DNA of 27,341 nt from Hydnum rufescens UP504 (Eukaryota; Basidiomycota; Agaricomycetes; Cantharellales; Hydnaceae). The notes below the pieces were generated by a model. That model was not told the origin of the DNA. It did not search any database and saw only the letters and a program-made list of their open reading frames with translations. Positions 19,589 through 27,341 of the stretch are shown here, in pieces; position 1 is the stretch's first letter; each line of letters begins with the position of its first letter. The stretch covers positions 68,527 to 95,867 of the forward strand of contig MU129129.1 of NCBI GenBank assembly GCA_014904985.1. The letters run 5' to 3'. A program made the position numbers and the translations under genes.

Positions 19589-19669
19589 AAGGAAAAGGTG
19601 CATTAGGTAATATCCCATAATAACTTTGGATATCCAGTTACATAATAAAGTGTTTCTTATTTAAAAAAA

Positions 19670-22600
19670 AGCCTAAATGTGGAAATTGGATGAAGTACAT
19701 CCAAATAATATTTAGCCATCCAGCCCAATGGAGGCCCAGGACCAGGGGGAGGTGCCTGGGATGGGTGGAGGGACCCCTAAGGACCCTGGCTGAGTGAAGA
19801 AACCAGGCCCAGAGCAAGTGGCTAGTGCCTGGAGAGATGGGGGCAGTAAAATGAATACCGGAAATTGTGGAACTTGCCTGATCTGAACTGCTGGGCGGTT
19901 CATTCTGAAATTTGGCACATGATTGGGGACTATTAGGGCGAAGAACATATTAAAATTTCAGCCAATTACGATCAGTAGGTATTGAGATATGAGGAAAACA
20001 AGTTTGGACACTGAAAATTAATTTCCTCCCCTTACAGAATACCTGGGAACTTGAAAACTTGCACAGAGTATGATAATATAATGTACTAATTATGTGCTCA
20101 AAATTATCCCAATCCACCCACTTTAAGGTAGGGAACTGGACAATGGATACCAGAGGCAGTGAAAATTGCCAAAACGATACCCAATGAGCAGACTATTCTG
20201 AAACTTGGCATGAGATTAGACACTGCTCAGGTGAAGAACATATTCAATTTTCAGCCCAATCCATGCAGTAGGTACAGAGATATGAGGCAAATAGGTTTCA
20301 ACCTTGAAAATTGATTTACTCCCCCTACAGACAAGATATGGACTTGAAATTTTACATGGAGTATGACCATGTAATCACATAAATATGTGCCAAGAATCAG
20401 CTTATTTTGTTTACTTCTAGGCATTGAACTCCCTTTTCAGGCAAAAGGGAACAAAAGCCTACCATAAATGTAGAACACTCCACATTAGGACCAAACTAAG
20501 TGGAATAGGCTTAGAATATTATAACACTGCCTATATCCAAAAATGAAATACATTGGATGTGTGGAAGTGGTTGAAATTCAGGGGGAGGGGGAGGAATATC
20601 AAAAGTCAATTATATAAGATGTAGAGCAGAGGTTGCTCTAATATAATGCCAATAGTTTCATACATATATGGGGAGTATACATACCAAATATCAGCCTGAT
20701 TGGACTCCATCTAGGCACTATTCCACAGCACTCCCCCCTAAATAATAATTTCCTGCCCAGAGCCTTCCATCATGCAATGGCCCTGAACATTCACCCTTAG
20801 GTCAGCCAAATACATTCATAACATTCCCCAAAATTTCAGATTCATGACTCCAGTGTGAGAGTTTCCATAATATTTTCAAGTTTCACTGACCTACCCCTCC
20901 AATTGGGGCACTTCCAGAGCTCCAATAACTCCCATTTTTTGTAGGCCACACCCGGCCACCATTTGAGGCTCAGGCCCAAAATTTCAGCCCATTCTAAGCA
21001 CTTTGGACATTGGTCACATGATCAAGATCCCCCCCTCCCCCTGCTTCACTCAGTGATCCAATCTGTATGAAAGCTATTACCATCTGTAGTAGTAGTATGT
21101 AACAGTGTATGATTCAAATTTCAGAACATTCCATGCAATATTGATTGAGTTATTCAAGAAATATTCTAGATCTATTCAATTTCACTACATACCATACCTC
21201 TACCCCCAAATTGAATAGATCTAGAATATTTCTTGAATAACTCAATCAATATTGCATGGAATGTTCTGAAATTTGAATCATACACTGTTACATACTACTA
21301 CTACAGATGGTAATAGCTTTCATACAGATTGGATCACTGAGTGAAGCAGGGGGAGGGGGGGATCTTGATCATGTGACCAATGTCCAAAGTGCTTAGAATG
21401 GGCTGAAATTTTGGGCCTGAGCCTCAAATGGTGGCCGGGTGTGGCCTACAAAAAATGGGAGTTATTGGAGCTCTGGAAGTGCCCCAATTGGAGGGGGTAG
21501 GTCAGTGAAACTTGAAAATATTATGGAAACTCTCACACTGGAGTCATGAATCTGAAATTTTGGGGAATGTTATGAATGTATTTGGCTGACCTAAGGGTGA
21601 ATGTTCAGGGCCATTGCATGATGGAAGGCTCTGGGCAGGAAATTATTATTTAGGGGGGAGTGCTGTGGAATAGTGCCTAGATGGAGTCCAATCAGGCTGA
21701 TATTTGGTATGTATACTCCCCATATATGTATGAAACTATTGGCATTATATTAGAGCAACCTCTGCTCTACATCTTATATAATTGACTTTTGATATTCCTC
21801 CCCCTCCCCCTGAATTTCAACCACTTCCACACATCCAATGTATTTCATTTTTGGATATAGGCAGTGTTATAATATTCTAAGCCTATTCCACTTAGTTTGG
21901 TCCTAATGTGGAGTGTTCTACATTTATGGTAGGCTTTTGTTCCCTTTTGCCTGAAAAGGGAGTTCAATGCCTAGAAGTAAACAAAATAAGCTGATTCTTG
22001 GCACATATTTATGTGATTACATGGTCATACTCCATGTAAAATTTCAAGTCCATATCTTGTCTGTAGGGGGAGTAAATCAATTTTCAAGGTTGAAACCTAT
22101 TTGCCTCATATCTCTGTACCTACTGCATGGATTGGGCTGAAAATTGAATATGTTCTTCACCTGAGCAGTGTCTAATCTCATGCCAAGTTTCAGAATAGTC
22201 TGCTCATTGGGTATCGTTTTGGCAATTTTCACTGCCTCTGGTATCCATTGTCCAGTTCCCTACCTTAAAGTGGGTGGATTGGGATAATTTTGAGCACATA
22301 ATTAGTACATTATATTATCATACTCTGTGCAAGTTTTCAAGTTCCCAGGTATTCTGTAAGGGGAGGAAATTAATTTTCAGTGTCCAAACTTGTTTTCCTC
22401 ATATCTCAATACCTACTGATCGTAATTGGCTGAAATTTTAATATGTTCTTCGCCCTAATAGTCCCCAATCATGTGCCAAATTTCAGAATGAACCGCCCAG
22501 CAGTTCAGATCAGGCAAGTTCCACAATTTCCGGTATTCATTTTACTGCCCCCATCTCTCCAGGCACTAGCCACTTGCTCTGGGCCTGGTTTCTTCACTCA

Positions 22601-22721
22601 GCCAGGGTCCTTAGGGGTCCCTCCACCCATCCCAGGCACCTCCCCCTGGTCCTGGGCCTCCATTGGGCTGGATGGCTAAATATTATTTGGATGTACTTCA
22701 TCCAATTTCCACATTTAGGCT
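19670..22721. repeat. 3.05-kb near-perfect palindrome
   Basis: The arms 19670-21182 and 21208-22721 are reverse complements with, as far as I can see, a single 1-bp difference in a C run (ctacccctcc against ctaccccctcc). The loop is 25 bp (21183-21207). Ends are AGCCTAAATGTGG/CCACATTTAGGCT. No target duplication: the left flank is an A run, the right flank is satellite. The two 78-codon frames (19712-19948 minus; 22443-22679 plus) are identical only because the arms are. No transposase or other gene inside. Confidence 0.95.
19900..21130. repeat. ~147-bp degenerate lattice within palindrome arm
   Basis: A motif like caaaatttcagcccaatcc recurs in one orientation, with cag or its equivalent ending near 19961, 20108, 20254, 20400, 20546, 20693, 20839, 20987 and 21124, so spacing is 137-148 and mostly 146-148 bp. 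Some copies are strong (19953, 20246, 20830, 20978, 21115), some weak (20100, 20391, 20537). A reverse motif (ctgaaa-tttggca or ttgaaattttaca) sits about 50 bp before many of them. The mirrored series occupies 21265-22490. Confidence 0.65.
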
Positions 22722-23853
22722 GTCTAGACATGTCTAGATGTGTCTAGACATGTCTAGATGTGTCTAGACATGACTATAGACATGACTAGACATGTCTAGA
22801 CATGACTAGACATGACTATAGATGACTAGACATGTCTAGACATGACTAGACATGACTATAGATGTGTCTAGACATGTCTAGATGTGTCTAGACATGTCTA
22901 GATGTAGATCTAGATGTGTCTAGACATGTCTAGATGTGTCTAGACATGTCTAGATGTGTCTAGACATGTCTAGATGTGTCTAGACATGTCTAGATGTGTC
23001 TAGACATGTCTAGATGTGTCTAGACATGTCTAGATGTGTCTAGACATGTCTAGATGTGTCTAGACATGTCTAGATGTGTCTAGACATGTCTAGATGTGTC
23101 TAGACATGTCTAGATGTGTCTAGACATGACTATAGACATGACTAGACATGTCTAGACATGACTAGACATGACTATAGATGACTAGACATGTCTAGACATG
23201 TCTAGACATGTTTAGACATGACTAGACATGACTAGACATGACTAGACATGACTATAGACATGACTAGACATGACTAGACATGTCTAGACATGACTATAGA
23301 CATGACTATAGATGACTAGACATGTCTAGACATGTTTAGACATGACTAGACATGTTTAGACATGACTAGACATGACTAGACATGACTAGACATGACTAGA
23401 CATGTCTAGACATGACTAGACATGTTAGACATGACTAGACATGACTAGACATGTCTAGACATGACTAGACATGTTTAGACATGACTAGACATGACTAGAC
23501 ATGTCTAAACATGACTAGACATGTTTAGACATGACTAGACATGACTAGACATGTCTAGACATGACTAGACATGTTTAGACATGACTAGACATGACTAGAC
23601 ATGTCTAGACATGACTAGACATGTTTAGACATGACTAGACATGACTAGACATGTCTAGACATGACTAGACATGTCTAGACATGACTAGACATGACTAGAC
23701 ATGTCTAGACATGACTATAGACATGACTATAGACATGACTAGACATGTCTAGACATGACTATAGACATGACTAGACATGTCTAGACATGACTAGATGTGT
23801 CTAGATATGTCTAGACACACCTAGACATCTCTAGACATCTCTAGACATGTCTA
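22722..23853. repeat. 10-bp satellite, right array (inverted orientation)
   Basis: About 1.13 kb of decamers gacatgtcta, gacatgacta, gacatgttta and gatgtgtcta. The asymmetric variants are the reverse complement of those in the left array, so the two arrays flank the palindrome in inverted orientation. 22880-23120 is a very regular 20-bp dimer array (tctagatgtgtctagacatg, about eleven copies); 23400-23700 has a roughly 70-90-bp higher-order pattern with gacatgttta. Confidence 0.93.
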
Positions 23854-24237
23854 ATGATCTCCCCCTGAGCAGATGCCTTTGTTCTAATTTAGACACTAGT
23901 AGACATGCATCCACAATAGCACCATTATTATTGGATTATTATTGGATCTAGACAACATTAGACACCTATTAGTACTGCCACCAGAGGTCTTGGGCTCAAA
24001 ATGTTGATTTAGACACCAGTAGACACACAGTAAGGATGATAGACACCTCTAAGGCTCCAGAAAATATCTTATTAGACATGCCTAAATTAGACCTGTAACA
24101 CTCTCCAGCCAGTGAACAAACCCTCCCGGGTGGCACCTGTGGCAGGCTATTTTAGACATGTCTATATAGTGAGCTTAGAAAAAAAATTCCCCAAAAATAC
24201 CCCTCAGGTGTGTCTTAGACATGCCTATACTCAGAAC
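23854..24237. repeat. Decayed satellite margin
   Basis: No gene. tagaca(c/t) motifs recur at irregular spacing (for example attagacacctatt, ttagacatgccta, ttttagacatgtctat), as expected from old satellite units broken by indels and unrelated AT-rich sequence. Confidence 0.55.
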
Positions 24238-24283
24238 ACCTCTTAGGTGGTTTGCAGATGCAAACTCAAACCACCTAAGAGGT
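24238..24283. other. 16-bp-stem inverted repeat before second copia gag
   Basis: acctcttaggtggttt (24238-24253) and aaaccacctaagaggt (24268-24283) are perfect reverse complements around a 14-base loop. It lies 41 bp before the gag ATG, so if transcribed it would be a stable hairpin in the leader. It could instead be the ends of a decayed insertion. Confidence 0.7.
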
Positions 24284-24323
24284 ACTATTTTGAGGGTGCA
24301 TTAGGTGACCTGTTGACTCTGCT

Positions 24324-25229
24324 TTGTCCAAGTACAACAACAAGTGCCCTCCTGAATCCAGGAGGCACTTTGTTACATCCTCTCAGTTCTATGATATACT
24401 GAAGCTCCTGAACAACAGTTCCAACTACATGTTAGGGAAATTCTGTATCAGTCAAGTTCTTGAAGCTTGTGGCCTCATTGGCTACATATATGGAACAGAG
24501 CCAAAACTGAATGGATCTGATGTTAAGGCATTAGAGAACTGGACAGTAAAGGACCAGGATGCCCATCTTCAGGTCACACTCACCCTGGAGGATGTTCCCT
24601 TACTTGGCATAATCAATCTCACGAGTTGAAAGCCATATGGGATGCCCTTTCATCACACTATGATGGAAAAGGTCTTCAGAGTGTTTCCTACCTCATGACC
24701 AAGGTATTCTGAAGTCAAATGAGCAACTCTCAAGACCTCCAGATGCAAATAAATGAGTCATGCACTATGTGAGCAGACTCAGCTCACTTGGCCACCCATT
24801 GGACAATAAAATGTTTGTGGTTGCTATAATCCTATCTCTCCCTCCTTCATACTCCACTCTCCAAACCATAATCTCCACAACCTTGGGTGATAGACTCAAC
24901 TCCCAGGAAGTCATCAGTACTATCCTCACTGAAGAACAGCAGAGACATGAGACTGGTGATAAAGCTTTAAAGGCATGCACTGGGAAAACTGGCAAGTTGA
25001 ACAAGCCAAAAGGCAACTGACCAACATGCTCTAACTGTAAGAAGCTGGGCCACACCAAGGGGAAGTGCTGGGCACCTGGAGGTGGTGCTGAGAAGGAGAA
25101 GGGAAAATTGACTGAAAAGGTCAAGGATGAGAAGGCAAAAGTTGTGGACACCAGAGATGAGAGTGACACCCTTGATGTTAGTGGTGTCATGAGTCCCTTA
25201 AGCCATGGAACAACTTCATTCTCTTAATT
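24324..25229 (+). pseudogene. Second copia element: decayed gag
   Basis: Starts at ATG 24324 (MSKYNNKCPPESRRHF). Copia Gag features follow: ENWTVKDQDAHLQVTLTLED, HELKAIWDALSSHYDGKG, LSSLGHPLDNKMFVVAIILS, LPPSYSTLQTIISTTLGDRL, ILTEEQQR. An intact zinc knuckle C-S-N-C-K-K-L-G-H-T-K-G-K-C lies at 25027-25068 (CX2CX4HX4C), after a TGA at 25018-25020. Stops are TGA near 24627, 24711, 24767 and 25018, with at least two phase changes; the frame ends at TAA about 25229. Its sequence differs clearly from the gag at 17354-18322, so it is another lineage. No LTR was identified upstream. Confidence 0.85.
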
Positions 25230-26077
25230 GGATTTACTATAGCTTTCCAGTACAAACCAGTGGAAAGCTTCTCCTCACAGAGGAGTTTGGTGCTGCCCTG
25301 GGAGTTGCCCTTTCTTACATAGTCTTCCTTAGTCATGTAGTCTGTATAGAAAGAGCCATGGCAATGCCTGGGAAATGTATCTTTTCTACCACCATCAACT
25401 GTCCATCTCATAGAGCTGGAGACCTGTTGATTACACACTACACACTGTGTGACTCCCAGCCCTATGACTAAGTCCTCCCACCTTGCCCTCATGGGTATAG
25501 AAACTCCATCCCTCCAAGAACTTTTAGCCTGCAAGGCTAGGCAGAATGGCCTTAGTCCCATGGACTGGACTAACCCCTTGGATCCAGAACCTCCTCCACC
25601 TCTCAGTTCCTCCCCATTCCTTAATTTGGATACTACTGAATTAACACTGATGGAGTGTGTAAGAACTCCATTGGCAAGTCCCTACAGGACAGCCCATGGT
25701 TTGAACTCAGCACCCTCTTCCTCCTTTTTCACACCTCCAGATGCAGTTATTTGTGATTTGAACATTTGAAAGAGTGTCTCCAGACCCTCAACAGCCCAAC
25801 ATCTAATGTCCTCATCCACTTATGGGAACCCCCTGCCTCACAGGGTGGCCACTTCCCCTAAAAAATATGGTGATACCAGCCCTGTAAAGATCACCAATGA
25901 CTCAAGGTTGCTTCCTAACCCCTGTCCTACAGGGTGGATACCTCAAGAAGGGTGGCTACTCCCCTACAAAAATTCATGAAGCTAGTAGGGCTCAAGCCTG
26001 CTGGTCTCTCATCTCAATTATGTGAGACCATCCATACTTCACTCAAATGAGGCAACAAATGCAGCCCAACCCAGGCT
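25205..26077 (+). other. Unrecognised frames downstream of second gag
   Basis: Where copia protease should follow I find no D-S-G motif. Open frames at 25205-25471 (88 codons) and 25449-25769 (106 codons; IETPSLQELLACKARQNGLS, then Pro/Ser-rich) have protein-like stretches but no recognised domain. 25820-26000 has a diverged direct repeat (cccctg-ct-acagggtgg … ctcccctac-aaaaat) about 116 bp apart. It may be a diverged, rearranged pol or unrelated sequence. Confidence 0.3.
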
Positions 26078-26851
26078 GTGAAGATCATATCAACCTGGCT
26101 TGACTGGATACTCTACAACTTAGATGTGAACTCTGCCCATTTCCTCAATTGGGTTGTACACAACTCCTGCCTGGAGTCTATTCACTATGAGCTGGACCTG
26201 ACATTGGCACATGCTATCTGGCAGTGTGAAGTTATTCTAGGAGAAGCCATACAGGAAATCACCTTGTCCCATGAAGCCACTGCTAGCAAAAACTATAGGC
26301 CCAAGCTACTTGATCATGAAAGGTCCAACCTCAAAGTCAGATTCCCCACCTTGGGTCTACTCCAGCTTGCAGTCTTCCAGGTGAAACATCACCTTTGGGA
26401 TGCCTCCAATGTACTGGTTTCCTATCCAAAAGAACCAGACTTGGTTCAAAGGAACTATGCTGTCACTGAAGGAATCCACAGTCCTATGGGTTTATCTCAA
26501 GATACAAGCTTTGGACTAGGCTGACTAGTGACAAATGAAGCCCAAACCTTACATTATTGTGGAGGCCACCTCCCAGAAGCCATTCCTGGTCCCAACAGGA
26601 TCAACCAGAGGATGACTCTGGGATTGAAAACAATTTGGACTCCTAAAACAGTCATATGGCATGAGCTTTTCCCTTGTCAGTTGCCTGTTGAACCCCAAGA
26701 GTCCAGTCTGAAGGCCAAGGGTGCCCCAAACCTCAAGTCAGACCTGTTCCAGATTTTGAATTGTGCAGGTGCTTGGAATACCACAGTTCAGGAGTGTCCT
26801 AATGCTCATGAGATTGAACCTAGGCAGATACTAGGACCTGATCTAGCATAA
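26078..26851 (+). pseudogene. Hypothetical open frames, function unknown
   Basis: Two consecutive frames, 26078-26524 (148 codons) and 26528-26851 (107 codons), in the same phase and separated by TGA at 26522-26524, then TAG. The first has a hydrophobic and aromatic N-terminal part (ISTWLDWILYNLDVNSAHFL) followed by a mixed region (LGLLQLAVFQVKHHLWDASN); the second is Pro-rich. No copia integrase or RT motif is visible. Given the position after a copia gag it may be decayed pol too far gone to read, or an unrelated host fragment. Confidence 0.3.
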
Positions 26852-27341
26852 AATCCATCGCCCAGGACTCCACAATGGTGTCATTGAAAGATACTGGAAA
26901 TCCTGCATTTGAGTCCATTCATGGTTCAGGACTAAACCTAGCATCTGATCTGTATAGACCTTCCACAGAGGGACCAGCTTATGTCAGATTAAGCTCATCC
27001 AGTGAACAGACCCCTGTGAGCATTCCCACAGCCATATGAGCCATGATCAGGATCAACAGACACAGTGCAGAATTGAATCCTAGACAAACCTGGTATAGAA
27101 GAAGGGTTGGGAGCTCTGATGACTGTCAAATAAAAATCTGGTTCAGCCAGTGTGTAGATGGGAGACTGTATTTCTGTTGTTATTTGTTGGGTTGGTTTGC
27201 TTCAATGGTTGATCACACTCTGCAAGATGTGTATGGTGTTCAGTGGAGAATAGGATGGGATATGGACTAGCTGTAGTCAATGATATATTGTTTGGGATGC
27301 TTATGGAAAGGCTTATATGTCTGGGATGCTTGTAGGAAGGT
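26852..27341. other. Right end of window, no supported gene
   Basis: A 75-codon frame (27043-27270) has no recognisable content. The last 50 bases hold an imperfect direct repeat (ttgggatgcttatggaaaggct, then ctgggatgcttgtaggaaggt) that may continue beyond the window. Confidence 0.4.

Noticed and set aside
19712..22679. Two identical 78-aa proteins in the palindrome
   Set aside because: Identity is forced by the palindrome. No coding signature, and they lie across the degenerate 147-bp lattice.
18693..23853. CRISPR-like array
   Set aside because: Units are 10 bp and contiguous with no unique spacers, in a eukaryotic context.
22722..23853. Agacatgtct repeats match the animal p53 half-site consensus RRRCWWGYYY with zero spacer
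   Set aside because: A fungal genome is not expected to encode p53; the match follows from the palindromic decamer and is treated as coincidence.
19595..24312. Shared 12-mer ggtgcattaggt at about 19598 and 24296
   Set aside because: A single 12-bp match in 27 kb is expected by chance, and flanks do not align.
6303..25020. TGA reassigned as a sense codon
   Set aside because: TGA positions fit Arg (CGA) rather than a constant amino acid, and sibling repeat units keep CGA. CpG decay explains them better.

Overview
The window looks like a transposon-dense, gene-poor stretch of a filamentous-fungal nuclear genome, most likely an agaricomycete basidiomycete. The grounds are a copia retroelement with all domains in one frame, a 56-bp GT-AG intron, CT-rich presumed 5' flanks, and broken SP/Pro-rich hypothetical genes of a kind I associate with Agaricomycetes. 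The taxonomic call rests on memory of such families, not on a search. I find no intact single-copy housekeeping gene, no rRNA or tRNA gene, and no CRISPR array.

Layout: (1) 1-3012 is an inverted duplication with arms of about 1.34 kb. Each arm carries an LTR-like block (392-1006 minus; 2003-2619 plus) and a stub of presumed internal sequence pointing outward; the left arm may run past the window edge. (2) 3013-5512 holds weak, broken minus-strand frames, a TATA-bearing LTR-like stretch and a short copia gag-start fragment. (3) 5448-9060 is a decayed plus-strand gene: an N-terminal domain, a charged/coiled region, a Pro-rich stretch, an 18-bp minisatellite coding an Arg/Ser-Pro repeat, and a C-terminal domain. 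(4) 10143-13994 holds one or two further decayed SP-repeat genes (24-bp minisatellite 10584-10840, intron 10450-10505), split by 1.2 kb of non-coding DNA with a 161-bp repeat pair. (5) 14385-18692 is a minus-strand copia retrotransposon truncated in reverse transcriptase: LTR, half-tRNA-type primer site, gag, protease, integrase and partial RT, with two MITE insertions. (6) 18693-23853 is a composite: a 10-bp satellite, a 3.05-kb almost perfect palindrome (19670-22721, 25-bp loop), then the satellite again in inverted orientation. (7) 23854-24323 is decayed satellite plus a 16-bp-stem hairpin. (8) 24324-27341 is a second, different decayed copia gag followed by unrecognised open frames.

The main finds are: a new-looking 375-377-bp MITE family (14431, 16511, 19086) with TAGGC termini and perfect 8-bp target duplications in all three copies, which points to the hAT superfamily, built as a palindrome of palindromes; a hidden lattice of about 147 bp in the big palindrome; a satellite whose 10-bp unit is self-reverse-complementary; and premature stops that are overwhelmingly TGA where CGA (Arg) would fit, which suggests CpG deamination of methylated repeats. 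The transposons are nested: the copia element came first, MITEs landed in its RT and gag-pre-integrase regions, and a third MITE landed in the satellite.
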